Assembly: GCA_021771715.1 (NCBI GenBank)
Contig: JAETOO010000001.1
Coordinates: forward strand, 496,001-560,000
Length of the DNA: 64,000 bases
Reading direction: 5' to 3'
Source: Oscillospiraceae bacterium
GTDB lineage: Bacteria > Bacillota > Clostridia > Lachnospirales > Lachnospiraceae
Shown in pieces: positions 1 to 9,351 of this stretch. The translations under genes were made by a program, and so were the position numbers. The number at the start of each line of letters is the position of its first letter. Positions within the stretch are counted from its first letter, which is position 1. Below the pieces are notes generated by a model. It was not told where the DNA came from, made no database searches, and was given only the letters and a program-made list of their open reading frames with translations.

Positions 1-787
1 CGCCCTCCTCTGCGAGCAGCTCCTCCAGGGCGACATTGATCCCCTGGCGGCGATCGTACCGCTCCCGGTCGGTCTCCACGCCGTACGGCACGGCCAGCAT
101 GGCAAATTTTGCCCCGTTCGCCTCGCAGAGCTCCTGAATCTTCCCAAGCCACGTCAGGCTGATCTCCGGGATCCCGGACGCCGCGGGCAGCTCGGGCTGT
201 TCCGGGACGGCAACCGTATAGTCAATGCGCGCGCCCTTGAGATACGGCTTCGTGTGAAAATCATAATCCTCCAGCGACTCCCAGCGCCCGTGATACTTGA
301 CGAAGGGCAGACAGTACGTCAGCTTTGTCTTCAATCCCTGATCCGCGAGCATCGTGTCGATCATCTCCAGCTTCGTCTTTCCAAAGCGCATCCCGTCGAA
401 CGCCTGCCGCAGCCGCGCCTCGGAATTGTACAGCCCGTTGTACCACAGATAGTAGCTCTCCAGCACGACGATCTTCGGCTTCTGCCGCGTAAATGCCTCC
501 TTTAAGAGGAAATACGAGGTCGCCGCCGTCTGCTCCGAGCTTCCCATATCATAGGAAGTGATTCCGTAATCCCGCCACAGCACGTTCGGCTGCACGCCGT
601 AGTAGAGGTGACTGCTGCCCAGGAACAGGACATCGAGCGTGTCCTCCTCGATCTCGTAAAAGGAATGCACCATATCCGACTCCGCCCCGCTCTTTCTGCG
701 CAGCACCTCGGAGATTTCGCCGAACAGCAGCACGCCGACCAGTAGAAACACAGCGATCGCCGCCAGCCATTTGATTGTCTTTTTCAT
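1..787 (-). CDS. SGNH-like membrane-anchored protein, 3' end outside window
   Basis: The minus-strand frame opens at an ATG at 787 and stays open to base 1, so about 262 residues are visible and the C terminus is missing. Residues 1-25 form a positively charged N terminus and one hydrophobic helix (signal anchor). A GSSH motif in the context LFLGSSHLYYG (about residues 54-64) is the nucleophile block of the SGNH/GDSL-like proteins that accompany MBOAT acyltransferases. The gene lies 21 bases downstream of an MBOAT gene on the same strand, so the pair probably O-acylates an extracellular polysaccharide or teichoic-type polymer. The substrate cannot be told. The catalytic Asp-x-x-His block would lie in the missing part. 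Confidence 0.8.
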   Translation of the reverse strand, partial: MKKTIKWLAAIAVFLLVGVLLFGEISEVLRRKSGAESDMVHSFYEIEEDTLDVLFLGSSHLYYGVQPNVLWRDYGITSYDMGSSEQTAATSYFLLKEAFTRQKPKIVVLESYYLWYNGLYNSEARLRQAFDGMRFGKTKLEMIDTMLADQGLKTKLTYCLPFVKYHGRWESLEDYDFHTKPYLKGARIDYTVAVPEQPELPAASGIPEISLTWLGKIQELCEANGAKFAMLAVPYGVETDRERYDRRQGINVALEELLAEEG

Positions 788-808
788 ATCACTGCCTCCT
801 GCCGCCTC

Positions 809-2305
809 TCAGAACTGAAAGTAGATAAACTGACTCGCATCGTAGCCCGGCCCGTATACTCCGAAAATCAGGATGCCGAATATCCCCGCAAAGTATACCA
901 GCCAGCGGAACCAGAGTCCCTGCCTGACAATCCACTCCGTCAGACGGAGCCCGCGGTATCGGCACAGATCGACGACGAACAGGATCAGCAGCGAGACGGC
1001 CAGAAGCTCCGCCGTATTCCTGGTCAGTCCCATCGCCGCCAGATTGTCTCCCCAGGTGAACCACCTGGTCCCGGCCAGCCCCAGAATCCGCAGCAGGATC
1101 TGAACGCCGTCCCTGCCGCCGGATGCCCGGAAGAAAATCCAGCTGATATCGATCAGCGCGAAGGTGAGCAGCGCCCGCAGCAGGCGGTGGCTGAAGGCCG
1201 ACTCATCCACCCCAAACACCCGATTGATCTCCCTGCGCAGCGGCCTAAGCCACTCGCCGATCACCTGATAGGCGCCGTTTAAAAAGCCCCAGAACACAAA
1301 ATGCCAGCTCGCGCCGTGCCAGAGGCCGCTCGTCACGAAGACGACCATCAGGTTGAACCACTTGCGCACTCTGCCCTTCCGGTTGCCGCCCAGCGGGATG
1401 TACAGATAATCGCGGAACCAGGTCGACAGCGAGATGTGCCATCTGCGCCAGAAGTCCGAGACCGACACTGCAAAGTACGGCGTGTTAAAATTTTCCATGA
1501 GCCGGAACCCCATGACCCGCGCGGCCCCGATCGCGATATTCGAGTAGCTCCCGAAATCGCAGTAGATCTGAAACGCGAACAGCACCGTCGCGACAAGCAG
1601 CTGAAACCCGGTCCGCTCCGCATACGTGTTGTAGATCCCGTCGACCGCCATCCCGAGGTACTCCGCGAGCACCACCTTCTGAAAGAATCCGTACAGCATC
1701 AGGAGCAGCCCGTCCCGCACGCGCGCAAAGTCAAAGCGGTGGCGCTCATTGATCTGGATCAGCAGGTTCTTCGAGCGCTCAATCGGCCCGGCGACCAGCT
1801 GCGGGAAAAACGACACAAACAGCGCATATTTCAGAAAATTCTTCTCCGCATAGATCTCCCCGCGATACACGTCGACGGTGTAGCTCAGCGCCTGGAACGT
1901 GTAAAAGGAGATCCCGACCGGCAAAATCACATCGAACGCGGGCGGCTGCGCCTCGATCTGGATCATATGCAGCACGCGGATTACTGTATCGGCGGCGAAC
2001 TGGAAATATTTGAAGAAAAACAGAATTGCCAGGTTGCTGACAAAAGACACCGCTACACACCACTTCCGCGCACGCAGCCGCCGTCGCTCCTCGCGAATCG
2101 CGTTTGCCCGCGCGAGCAGGAGCCCCGACGCGTACGTAATCGCCGTCGAGGTCAGCATCAGCAGCGCATACTGCGGATTCCAGCACATATAGAAAAAGTA
2201 GCTGCACGCCAGCAGGAACAGATACCGGAAGCGATGCGGTATCACGTAGTAGCCCAGGCACACAGCCGGAAAAAATAACAAAAATTCCAGAGAGTTAAAT
2301 AGCAT
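809..2305 (-). CDS. MBOAT family O-acyltransferase (AlgI-like)
   Basis: A 498-residue polytopic membrane protein of the usual AlgI/PatA-like length. The block RRWHISLSTWFRDY (about residues 285-300) and WHGASWH with its catalytic histidine (about residue 330) are hallmarks of the family, which moves acyl groups across or onto membrane-proximal acceptors. An ATG 21 bases further upstream is in frame, but GAGGAG lies at good distance from the ATG at 2305, which I chose. It is followed at once by the SGNH-like gene, the standard pairing for extracellular polysaccharide acetylation. The dltB at 57-58 kb is a separate MBOAT, so this one has another substrate. Established family knowledge plus context; the polymer is unknown. 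Confidence 0.9.
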   Translation of the reverse strand: MLFNSLEFLLFFPAVCLGYYVIPHRFRYLFLLACSYFFYMCWNPQYALLMLTSTAITYASGLLLARANAIREERRRLRARKWCVAVSFVSNLAILFFFKYFQFAADTVIRVLHMIQIEAQPPAFDVILPVGISFYTFQALSYTVDVYRGEIYAEKNFLKYALFVSFFPQLVAGPIERSKNLLIQINERHRFDFARVRDGLLLMLYGFFQKVVLAEYLGMAVDGIYNTYAERTGFQLLVATVLFAFQIYCDFGSYSNIAIGAARVMGFRLMENFNTPYFAVSVSDFWRRWHISLSTWFRDYLYIPLGGNRKGRVRKWFNLMVVFVTSGLWHGASWHFVFWGFLNGAYQVIGEWLRPLRREINRVFGVDESAFSHRLLRALLTFALIDISWIFFRASGGRDGVQILLRILGLAGTRWFTWGDNLAAMGLTRNTAELLAVSLLILFVVDLCRYRGLRLTEWIVRQGLWFRWLVYFAGIFGILIFGVYGPGYDASQFIYFQF

Positions 2306-2342
2306 AATCGATTCTCCTCGCAACACTGTTTTTGACGTCGCT

Positions 2343-3221
2343 TCAGACGGCCCGCCTCATCCACAGAAACGCATCCGTTCGCTCCAGAGCAAATCCCAGC
2401 GAGACGGCAAATCTCTGTGCCCCTTCGTTCGACGGATGAACCCGCACCCATACCTCCGACGCTCCGAGACGGTCGGCGGCGTAATCCAGCGCGGCCAGAC
2501 ACATCTCCGAGCCATAGCCGCGTCTGCGATCGCGCGGGTTCAGCATGTAGGCCATCTCCAGGGCATTGCCCGGCCCGGGATACTCTGAGAAGCCGCAGCA
2601 CCCGATCAGAGTGCTCCGGTCTGCCAGAAAGACACTCCACAGTCCGTATCCGTACAGCCGATACTGCTGCCGTACATACGCCTGCAGCCGCTCCTGTGTA
2701 AAGCTGCTCTGCCCGTTGCCGCCGTTCTCATCCGACAGCACGTACTCCATGCCCGGCTCCCTGCTGAGACGGATCAGAGGTTCGAAATCCGCCGGCGCAA
2801 TTTCCCTCAGAAGCAACCGTTCTGTCCTCGCGATCACAACCGGAACTCCCCGGAACCGGAGTAAGTATTCCTCCAGCTCTTGCCGGTCGATCTCCGCCGG
2901 ACTTTGCAGCACCAGCTCCGTCCCGTCGAAGTAAGGCCCGTCCGCCGCACCTATCCCGACACACGCCACACCAAGCCCTGCAGCCTGCCGGGACAGCCGC
3001 ATGTCATCGGTGAGGATCACCGTATGCGGCGCCTCCGCCCCGGAAAACCAGCGGTCCATCCGTACCCCTGCCTCCCCCTCCGGTCTGACCGGTCGATAGA
3101 GACCCAGCTTGTTCTGGCAGAGCTCCCCGACAGAAATACCATCCGACCGCAGCGTATCTAAAAGCCCCGGCAGACCGCCTTCGTGCTCCGGCCGCAATTT
3201 ATACCAGACATGCCTCAGCAT
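2343..3221 (-). CDS. GNAT acetyltransferase with an unrecognised N-terminal domain
   Basis: A 292-residue protein. The last 165 residues or so read as a GNAT domain of the RimJ/RimL kind (TERLLLREI start, then MAYMLNPRDRRRGYGSEM acetyl-CoA loop with the R-x-x-G-x-G pattern, and a final SLGFALERTD strand). The first 125 residues resemble the alpha/beta fold of a HAD-like or receiver-like domain (HTVILTDDM, then VACVGIG), but I cannot assign it. The ATG at 3221 has GGTGAG upstream; an upstream in-frame ATG at 3260 is less likely. Substrate unknown. It lies 38 bases upstream of the MBOAT start on the same strand and may be co-transcribed with it. Confidence 0.75.
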   Translation of the reverse strand: MLRHVWYKLRPEHEGGLPGLLDTLRSDGISVGELCQNKLGLYRPVRPEGEAGVRMDRWFSGAEAPHTVILTDDMRLSRQAAGLGVACVGIGAADGPYFDGTELVLQSPAEIDRQELEEYLLRFRGVPVVIARTERLLLREIAPADFEPLIRLSREPGMEYVLSDENGGNGQSSFTQERLQAYVRQQYRLYGYGLWSVFLADRSTLIGCCGFSEYPGPGNALEMAYMLNPRDRRRGYGSEMCLAALDYAADRLGASEVWVRVHPSNEGAQRFAVSLGFALERTDAFLWMRRAV

Positions 3222-3366
3222 CCGTCTCTCACCTGTCCTCTCCGCCCTTGCCACAGGCAAACACCTGGGGGCCGACTCACCCGCACTTTTTCCCGAATCC
3301 TTTCACAATGCGATTCCGCACCCGTTCCGAAGCACTCCGCATGCGGCCTCTGCGCGCATCCGCTCA

Positions 3367-4131
3367 TCAGAAATTCAGCACGCAGCTCATCTCATGCCAC
3401 TGCTCGCCGCCCCACGACGAGTCCGCAAGGCCCTCATCGCGGAACCCCATCTTTTTGTACATCTTGACCTTCGCATCCAGGCAGGTCAGCAAAATCAGCC
3501 GCCTCCCGTTTTCCTTCTCCCTGCGAAGATAACTGTACATCAGCTCCCGCGCCAGTCCCTGACGGCGATACTCCGGCAATACATCCAGCCCGAGCAGCAT
3601 AATATTCCTGCCATCCGGCTGGTGCAGACCGGCATCCGTGAAAAATTCATCCCGGAAGGAATACTCCTCCGTCGCCAGCCCGTTCAGAAAGCCCGCCAGC
3701 CTGCCTGTGCGCCGGTCCACCGCCACCAAGAACAGCTCCGGCGCTCTCTCGATGCGTTCCAGCATCATCTCCCGCTTGCACGCCTCGTTCGGCGGAAAAC
3801 AAATCTGCTCAATCTCCGCCGCCTGCTCTGCCTCGTCCGGGCGGATATTGCGGAACTCAAACTGCTCGTACAGCGCCTGGTCCTCCAGGCCGTACTGCTC
3901 AAGCAGCTGCCGCGCCTGCGCCTTGCCCGCCTCCGTCAGATAAGCGACCTTCCCCCTCCTCGGCTGCCGGATCAGCTCCTGATCCTCCAGACGGTTCATA
4001 GTATCAAAATCATACCCCTTCCAGGCCACCTCCATATATCTGGAAAATTCCTTCTCATCCTGGAATCTCGTCAGGTACATCAGCATCAGCGTCAATTCCT
4101 TCACCGCTGTTTCTCGCGTCTTTTTATCCAT
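3367..4131 (-). CDS. GNAT acetyltransferase fused to an HTH-like N-terminal domain
   Basis: A 254-residue protein. Residues 1-80 look like a small winged-helix-type domain (FDTMNRLEDQELIRQP, then KVAYLTEAGKAQA) of the kind seen alone as DUF6429 proteins. Residues 95-254 are a GNAT domain with the acetyl-CoA binding stretch LGLDVLPEYRRQGLARELM (Q/R-x-x-G-x-A) and a late MYKKMGFRDEG motif. AANAT-like members acetylate arylalkylamines or small amines; the real substrate is not visible. A good promoter lies just upstream (4175-4202). The pairing of a regulatory-type and a catalytic domain suggests but does not prove a regulatory role. Confidence 0.8.
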   Translation of the reverse strand: MDKKTRETAVKELTLMLMYLTRFQDEKEFSRYMEVAWKGYDFDTMNRLEDQELIRQPRRGKVAYLTEAGKAQARQLLEQYGLEDQALYEQFEFRNIRPDEAEQAAEIEQICFPPNEACKREMMLERIERAPELFLVAVDRRTGRLAGFLNGLATEEYSFRDEFFTDAGLHQPDGRNIMLLGLDVLPEYRRQGLARELMYSYLRREKENGRRLILLTCLDAKVKMYKKMGFRDEGLADSSWGGEQWHEMSCVLNF

Positions 4132-4174
4132 AATACAGTCTCCTCCAAAAACCTTCCTGTAAAAATCTCTACCT

Positions 4175-4202
4175 ATTATATCAAAGATTCGGACGATTGA
4201 AA
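4175..4202 (-). promoter_or_regulatory. Sigma-A-type promoter for the gene starting at 4131
   Basis: Read on the minus strand: TTTCAA (4197-4202), a 16-base spacer, then TATAAT (4175-4180) preceded by TGA, an extended -10. It sits 44 bases before the start codon. Confidence 0.65.
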
Positions 4203-4245
4203 CTGCTTTTTGCGTTTTATTTGCATTTCGTCAGAGAACCGCCAC

Positions 4246-4274
4246 TTGACATCCTCTTTTATAAAGAATAGAAT
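4246..4274 (+). promoter_or_regulatory. Sigma-A-type promoter for the gene starting at 4305
   Basis: A perfect TTGACA (4246-4251), a 17-base spacer and TAGAAT (4269-4274), 30 bases before the start codon. It is divergent from the promoter at 4175-4202; the two share a region of about 70 bases. Confidence 0.75.
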
Positions 4275-4304
4275 AACGAAAATGTTGAAATGGAGGAAGC
4301 AGAT

Positions 4305-5243
4305 ATGAGAAGACTTGGCGAATCGGAGCGCGCGCGGATCCTGGAATATGTCGGGAAAGAACCGGAGATGAATCTGTTTTTCATCGGAGATATCGAGAAT
4401 TATGGCATTGATTCAGAGATTGTGACGATTTACGCGAACGAGACAGCGGACGGATGGGATTTTCTTCTGCTAAAATATTACGATTTCTATCTTCTGTACA
4501 GCCAAAATGAAACCTACGACGCGGCAGCCGCGGCTGAATTTCTGCAAAACCGCACGGTCGACACGATCAGCGCCAAGGCATCTCTCCTGCGGCAGCTCGC
4601 CCCGTTCTTTCCCGACCGGTTCTATCAGGAGACGCAGATGTGCAGGTGCGGCGCAGATGACCTGAAGGCCTTCGACCGCTGCTTTTCGCACGCAAAAACA
4701 CTTAACACCTCGGAAATGAGCTGTACTTCAAACGACCTCAATCCATCCGGGCATCTCTGCACCTCAGAAAAGCTCGGCGATGCTGGAGAACTCTGTCCTT
4801 CAAGTAACCTCCATAATCTTCGCAATGAACATCCTTTCTACGTCCGCGCTCTGAGTGTGGCAGACCTCGATGCTATGCTGCAGCTTCTTCTGCAGATCGA
4901 AGAGTTTTCCCACACCTATCAGCACCCGGACAAGGCACGGCAGCAGCTTGCGCAGGAACTGCAGGGCGGAGAACTCGCCGTCGGCGCTTTTGAGGGTGAC
5001 CGCCTGATCTCTGTCGCCAAGACCTCCGCCTCCAACAGCAAAAGTGCGATGCTCACAGGCGTCGCCACTCTGCCCGACCGGCGCGGCCAGGGCTGCGCTT
5101 CCGCTGTCGTGCACAGTCTGTGCCGCCAGTCCTTCCAGGCCGGACGCGAATTTTTATGCCTCTTCTACGACAACCCAAACGCAGGCCGGATCTACCGCCG
5201 GATCGGTTTCCGCGAAATCGGCGGCTATGGTATGCTGAAGTAA
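4305..5243 (+). CDS. Two-lobed GNAT acetyltransferase with a repetitive linker
   Basis: A 312-residue protein. The first 125 residues form a GNAT-like lobe typical of Firmicutes proteins (GDIENYGID, then LLLKYYDFYLLYS). The second lobe (about 180-312) has the acetyl-CoA loop TGVATLPDRRGQGCASAVV and ends FYDNPNAGRIYRRIGF, a clear GNAT C terminus. Between them (about 132-173) is a Cys/Ser/Thr-rich stretch built of 12-residue units, unlike either lobe. GGAGG lies 8 bases before the ATG at 4305, so the in-frame ATG at 4290 is rejected. The substrate is unknown. It converges on the dnaJ-type gene with 14 bases between stops. Confidence 0.8.
   Translation: MRRLGESERARILEYVGKEPEMNLFFIGDIENYGIDSEIVTIYANETADGWDFLLLKYYDFYLLYSQNETYDAAAAAEFLQNRTVDTISAKASLLRQLAPFFPDRFYQETQMCRCGADDLKAFDRCFSHAKTLNTSEMSCTSNDLNPSGHLCTSEKLGDAGELCPSSNLHNLRNEHPFYVRALSVADLDAMLQLLLQIEEFSHTYQHPDKARQQLAQELQGGELAVGAFEGDRLISVAKTSASNSKSAMLTGVATLPDRRGQGCASAVVHSLCRQSFQAGREFLCLFYDNPNAGRIYRRIGFREIGGYGMLK
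4700..4825 (+). repeat. In-frame degenerate 36-base (12-residue) repeats inside a GNAT gene
   Basis: The encoded units are CTSNDLNPSGHL, CTSEKLGDAGEL and CPSSNLHNLRNE, each opening with Cys then x-Ser. A related partial unit (NTSEMS) precedes them. They fall between the two acetyltransferase lobes and keep the frame. Confidence 0.6.
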
Positions 5244-5257
5244 CGCGCCGCAGCCTC

Positions 5258-6487
5258 TTACGCGGCCCCGCTGGCGCTGTCAGCCCGGCCGCAGGCGTAC
5301 TGAAATTCGCGGAGCTTGCGCTTCGCCTCGTCTCCAAGCTGCGTCGGTACCTCGATCTGTATCGTCACGTACTGATCACCGTGCACGGAAGGATTCTTCA
5401 TCGAGACGATTCCTTTTCCTTTCAGGCGCAGTTTTGTGCCGGACTGTGTACCTGCGTTGATCCTGCAGGCAACTTTCCCATAGAGGGTCGGGACGACCGC
5501 CTCGCCGCCAAACACTGCGGTGGTAAACGGAATCGTGGCCGTCGTATAGACATCCTGCCCTTTCCGCTCGAAGCCTGCCTTTGTGCCGACGGTCACGCGC
5601 AGCAGCAGATCTCCATCCGGCGCGCCGCCGATCCCAGGCATTCCTTTCCCGCGCAGGCGAATGCTCTTCCCCGTGTCGATCCCGGCCGGAATGTGCACCT
5701 GAAGCGTCCTCTGATGCCTTCCCGCCCCAGTCCTGCTCCTGCTACCCGCATTGGGCCCTGTTCCTGCTCCGGTTCCAAATCCAGTCCCAGAGGTGAAATC
5801 CGCCGCCGGATCCGACAGCGTAATTCTCTTATCGCACCCAAAGGCCGCCTCGTCAAAGCTGACCGAAATCTCCGCATGCAGATCCTGCCCCCGGTCATCC
5901 GCCCCAGCTCCATAAGCGCTAAAATCAAACGGATCTCCGTCTCCCCTAAAACCAGATGTCCCTCCAAAACCGCCAAAACCAGATGCACCACCGTTTCCGC
6001 TAAAACCGGTTGCGCCGCTTCGGAATCCAGCTCCAAAAACGTGTTTCAGAATATCATCCATATTTCCGCCTTCAAAATGGTACTCGCGATAACCACCGCC
6101 CGGTCCATCGCAGCTGTTATAAGATCCGCCCGCTCTCCCATTAGCACTATAGCTGTCGTCAGTACCACGCCACCCGCCATAGCCAGCGCCGTTCCAGCCG
6201 CCATTACCAGCGCCACCAGCACTCCCCCAACTGCCATAAGCACCGCCCGGCGCACTGCCGTCGAAGGCAGCGTATCCGAATTGATCGTACAGCTTCCGCT
6301 TTTCCTGATCGCTCAGGATTCCGTAGGCCTCCGTGATCTCCTTGAACCGCTGCTCGGCCTCCGCATTTCCCGCGTTAGAGTCGGGATGATACTTCTTCGC
6401 GAGTCTCCGGTAGGCTTTTTTGATTGCGGCGTCATCCGCGTCCCGGCTGACGCCAAGTATTTCATAGCAGTCTCTTTTTGCTGTCAT
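5258..6487 (-). CDS. DnaJ/CbpA-type J-domain co-chaperone without zinc finger
   Basis: A 409-residue protein. Residues 5-70 are a J domain with the HPD tripeptide at 34-36 that stimulates the Hsp70 (DnaK) ATPase, ending in [13 protein letters not shown] long Gly/Ser/Ala-rich linker follows (about 75-210). The C-terminal half has two peptide-binding beta domains ([19 protein letters not shown]; later [25 protein letters not shown]). The CxxCxGxG zinc repeats of true DnaJ are absent, so this is the DjlA/CbpA-like class, not DnaJ itself. I chose the ATG at 6487 because AAGGTG lies 6 bases upstream; an in-frame TTG at 6502 overlaps that site. Confidence 0.88.
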   Translation of the reverse strand: MTAKRDCYEILGVSRDADDAAIKKAYRRLAKKYHPDSNAGNAEAEQRFKEITEAYGILSDQEKRKLYDQFGYAAFDGSAPGGAYGSWGSAGGAGNGGWNGAGYGGWRGTDDSYSANGRAGGSYNSCDGPGGGYREYHFEGGNMDDILKHVFGAGFRSGATGFSGNGGASGFGGFGGTSGFRGDGDPFDFSAYGAGADDRGQDLHAEISVSFDEAAFGCDKRITLSDPAADFTSGTGFGTGAGTGPNAGSRSRTGAGRHQRTLQVHIPAGIDTGKSIRLRGKGMPGIGGAPDGDLLLRVTVGTKAGFERKGQDVYTTATIPFTTAVFGGEAVVPTLYGKVACRINAGTQSGTKLRLKGKGIVSMKNPSVHGDQYVTIQIEVPTQLGDEAKRKLREFQYACGRADSASGAA

Positions 6488-6534
6488 ATTATTCACCTTC
6501 AAACCATAAAAGGATAACTTATTGTTCTATGTCT

Positions 6535-6562
6535 AATATAACAGCTATCATTATTTTGTCAA
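6535..6562 (-). promoter_or_regulatory. Promoter of the J-domain gene
   Basis: On the minus strand: perfect TTGACA (6557-6562), 16-base spacer, TATATT (6535-6540) preceded by TGT. It lies 48 bases before the ATG. No CIRCE-type inverted repeat is evident. Confidence 0.7.
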
Positions 6563-6613
6563 GTGGGTTTTAAACAAATCCACACATTTCCCTTATCTAT
6601 TTTCTCTATCCGT

Positions 6614-7492
6614 CTATTCTATAATCTCGATCGTCCACGCATTGGTGTAGGTCTTCCCGCCGTCCAAGGCCACGAGATCCGCCTGCTGAGCGAAATCCTC
6701 GACAATCCCGTTCCTCGATGGAAGAGAGCGCCACGGCTCAATGCAGACGTACGGCGCTTCCATCTGCGGTTTATGCCAGAATCCGATCACCGGGAAGTCC
6801 GGATATGAGACGCGCACCGCCCTGCGTCCTTTATCGGAGCGGATCGTGACACAGTGGTCGACATTTTTCAGCACGATCGCATCGTGGTCAAAGAGGTCGT
6901 GGTGCAGCGGAATCCGCACGCCGTCCTCGAGCGGATACGGCTGATCCTGCCCGTTCCGATAGCAGTCGTCCGTGAAGCCGACACGCCACGGATGGGAGGG
7001 CTGTGAAAATTCAATGCAGTAGTCCTCAAACGTCAGCCCATCCTCCAGCGGCACATTGAAGCCCGGGTGTCCGCCAAGGCCAAAGAACATCCGCTTTGTG
7101 CCCGGATTTTCCACATCGGTGCGAACCGTCAGCACATGGCCCTCCACCGCATACGTGATCCGGTAGACAAAATCGAACGGAAACTGCGCCAGCGTCTCCT
7201 CATTGCTGTCGTAGCGGAAGGTAATCCGATCTGCCTCCGCCTTTTCCACACGCAGATCCACCGCATTGATAAACCCGTGAATCTTCATCGAATACTCGTT
7301 TCCCTCAAATGTAAACTTCTTATCCGTCAGCCGCGCCACATACGGAAACAGATTCGGCGCCTGACCCGTCCAGATCGCCGGGTCTCCCTGCCACAGATAC
7401 TCCGTGCCATCTGCCGTCCGGATCGAGTGCAGCTCCGCACCGTGGTCGTTGATCACTACTGTTAAATGCTCATTCTTAATCGTGTAATACAT
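6614..7492 (-). CDS. Aldose 1-epimerase family protein (LacX-like)
   Basis: A 292-residue protein of the galactose-mutarotase superfamily, which interconverts sugar anomers. Recognised from NDHGAELHSI near the N terminus, LFPYVARL, the MKIHGFI histidine block (about residue 90), the GLGGHPGFNVPL histidine block (about 150) and the late CIEPWRSLPSRNG glutamate region. The length matches LacX-type members rather than the longer GalM. AAGGAGG lies 10 bases upstream of the ATG at 7492. It follows the terminator of the ribosomal alpha operon (7510-7541), so it needs its own promoter or read-through. The true sugar is unknown. Confidence 0.85.
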   Translation of the reverse strand: MYYTIKNEHLTVVINDHGAELHSIRTADGTEYLWQGDPAIWTGQAPNLFPYVARLTDKKFTFEGNEYSMKIHGFINAVDLRVEKAEADRITFRYDSNEETLAQFPFDFVYRITYAVEGHVLTVRTDVENPGTKRMFFGLGGHPGFNVPLEDGLTFEDYCIEFSQPSHPWRVGFTDDCYRNGQDQPYPLEDGVRIPLHHDLFDHDAIVLKNVDHCVTIRSDKGRRAVRVSYPDFPVIGFWHKPQMEAPYVCIEPWRSLPSRNGIVEDFAQQADLVALDGGKTYTNAWTIEIIE

Positions 7493-7509
7493 GATGAACC
7501 CCTCCTTGC

Positions 7510-7541
7510 AAAAACAGGCCTCTGATTTCTCAGAAGCCTGT
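7510..7541 (-). terminator. Rho-independent terminator after rplQ
   Basis: On the minus strand ACAGGC-TTCTGA-GAAA-TCAGAG-GCCTGT forms a hairpin of about 12 pairs, followed by TTTTTG. It closes the rpmJ-rplQ transcription unit 90 bases after rplQ. Confidence 0.85.
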
Positions 7542-7630
7542 CAATCTCATTGTATTATTACACTCACGCTATTTCCAGTGTCCTTTTCATTCCAAGAGCG
7601 TCGCCCCAGGCACCGCTCCTGCCGGACATT

Positions 7631-8167
7631 TTATACCAGCTCGAGCACAACCTCCATAGCGCCGTCGCCCTTGCGCTGGCCGATCTTTACGATTCTGGTG
7701 TAACCACCGTTGCGGTCTGCGTACTTCGGTGCGATCTCATCGAACAGCTTTGCCGGAAGATCCACGGACTTCGTGTTCTTCTTCTTGCCGGCTGCCTCCT
7801 GCGGAACCTCAGTCACCGGATACAGAACCTTCAGCATCTGACGGCGAGCGTGCAGTCTGCTCGGGCGATCCTTCTTGATCTCCTTCTGAACCTCATCGTA
7901 CACGGTTACCTTCTTGCCGTTTACGACTTCCTTCACTCTCTTGCCATCCTTGTCCTTGCGCGGAACCTTAGCGGTCACAGTCACGGTGTCGAAGTTGTCC
8001 TTCTCTCTGACTGCCATCGCGATGAGACCCTCCGCAATCTTGCGGACTTCCTTCGCCTTCTGTTCTGTGGTAACGATCTTGCCTCTGTAGATCAGAGCCG
8101 TCACCTGGTTTCTGAGCAGAGCCTTTCTCTGATCAGATGTTCTGCTGAGCTTTCTATAACCTGCCAT
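7631..8167 (-). CDS. rplQ: Ribosomal protein L17
   Basis: 178 residues, beginning [20 protein letters not shown], the near-invariant L17 start. It binds 23S rRNA around the peptide exit region of the large subunit. It carries an internal charged insertion (about residues 85-125, [19 protein letters not shown]) that makes it longer than the usual 115-130 residues, as in many Lachnospiraceae. It is the last gene of the alpha operon, after rpoA, followed by a terminator. Start at 8167 is supported by GGAGGAGAA-type sequence upstream. Confidence 0.96.
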   Translation of the reverse strand: MAGYRKLSRTSDQRKALLRNQVTALIYRGKIVTTEQKAKEVRKIAEGLIAMAVREKDNFDTVTVTAKVPRKDKDGKRVKEVVNGKKVTVYDEVQKEIKKDRPSRLHARRQMLKVLYPVTEVPQEAAGKKKNTKSVDLPAKLFDEIAPKYADRNGGYTRIVKIGQRKGDGAMEVVLELV

Positions 8168-8287
8168 TTTAATTTCTCCTCCATTCCGGAACACATGTCC
8201 ACGCTCTTCGGGCTTACTGAACATGCGCTGTCTATGTCCTTCGTGTTATTTTCCAGCAGCCCGGATACCCGGAACCGCTGCCATCGC

Positions 8288-9253
8288 TTACTGCTGCTCG
8301 TCACTCGGATTCAGTGACAGCCCCAGCTCCTTGAGCTTGCTCAGTACCTCCTCGAGGGACTTCCGGCCGAGATTCCGCACCTTCATCATATCCTCGGAGG
8401 TTCTGTTGCACAGCTCTTCGACGGTATTGATCCCTGCGCGCTTCAGGCAGTTGAACGAGCGGACAGAGAGCTCGAGCTCGTCGATGTTCATCTCGAGTAC
8501 CTTCTCCTTCTCGTTGTCCTCCTTCTCGATCATGACCTCCGCGGACTTCGCGTTCTCGGACAGATCGATGAAGAGGCCCAGATGTGCGCTCAATACCTTT
8601 GCAGCAAGGCTGACCGCCTCGTCGGGAGCCAGCGTTGCATTTGTGAACACGTCCAGAGTCAGCTTATCGTAATCCGTAACCTGACCTACACGCGTATTCT
8701 CAATCGTAAGATTGACACGCTCCACCGGTGTGTAGATCGCATCGACTGCGATCACCCCGATCGGCATGTCGTCGGTCTTGCCCTTGTCTGCGCTGACATA
8801 GCCACGGCCTTTCGTGATCGTCAGCTCCATGTAGAGCTTGCTGTCCGCGCCACCGTTCAGATGAGCGATGACCTGATCCGGATTCATGATCTCGATATCC
8901 TGGTCGACCTGGATATCAGCGCCGGTCACGACTCCTTCACCCTCAAACTCAATATACGCAACTTTTGCTTCGTTCGTCTCACTGGTGTTCTTGATCGCCA
9001 GTGACTTGATATTCATAATAATTTCTGTAACGTCTTCTTTCACGCCAGGGATAGAGCTGAATTCATGCAGAACGCCCTCGATCTTGACCTGGCTGACAGC
9101 AGCACCCGGAAGAGAAGAAAGCATAATTCTTCTCAACGAATTCCCCAGAGTTGTGCCGTAGCCTCTCTCGAGCGGTTCAACTACAAATCTCCCAAATCTC
9201 TTATCTTCTGACATTTCTGCAATTTCAATTTTTGGTTTGTTGAAATCGAACAC
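8288..9253 (-). CDS. rpoA: RNA polymerase alpha subunit
   Basis: 321 residues with a GTG start. The N-terminal dimerisation/assembly domain shows [19 protein letters not shown] (about residues 28-46). The C-terminal DNA- and activator-binding domain shows [20 protein letters not shown] and [21 protein letters not shown]. It nucleates polymerase assembly and contacts UP elements and activators. Position between rpsD and rplQ is the standard bacterial order. A 98-base gap separates it from rpsD. Confidence 0.98.
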   Translation of the reverse strand: MFDFNKPKIEIAEMSEDKRFGRFVVEPLERGYGTTLGNSLRRIMLSSLPGAAVSQVKIEGVLHEFSSIPGVKEDVTEIIMNIKSLAIKNTSETNEAKVAYIEFEGEGVVTGADIQVDQDIEIMNPDQVIAHLNGGADSKLYMELTITKGRGYVSADKGKTDDMPIGVIAVDAIYTPVERVNLTIENTRVGQVTDYDKLTLDVFTNATLAPDEAVSLAAKVLSAHLGLFIDLSENAKSAEVMIEKEDNEKEKVLEMNIDELELSVRSFNCLKRAGINTVEELCNRTSEDMMKVRNLGRKSLEEVLSKLKELGLSLNPSDEQQ

Positions 9254-9351
9254 TATTTAAGCCCTCCTTGCTTCCTCTCCAAAAAAGAATGTGCCGCAAA
9301 GCAGCTGCCAGAGGCCATCTCCGACACACGATCATTGAGGGTGACGTTCTA

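Noticed and set aside
1301-2278. A 325-codon plus-strand frame opposite the MBOAT gene
   Set aside because: Composition is typical of antisense shadow, and the MBOAT motifs on the other strand are clear.
5120-6517. A 465-codon plus-strand frame opposite the J-domain gene
   Set aside because: Shadow of the Gly-rich minus-strand gene; no motif or start site, and the J domain on the other strand is unmistakable.
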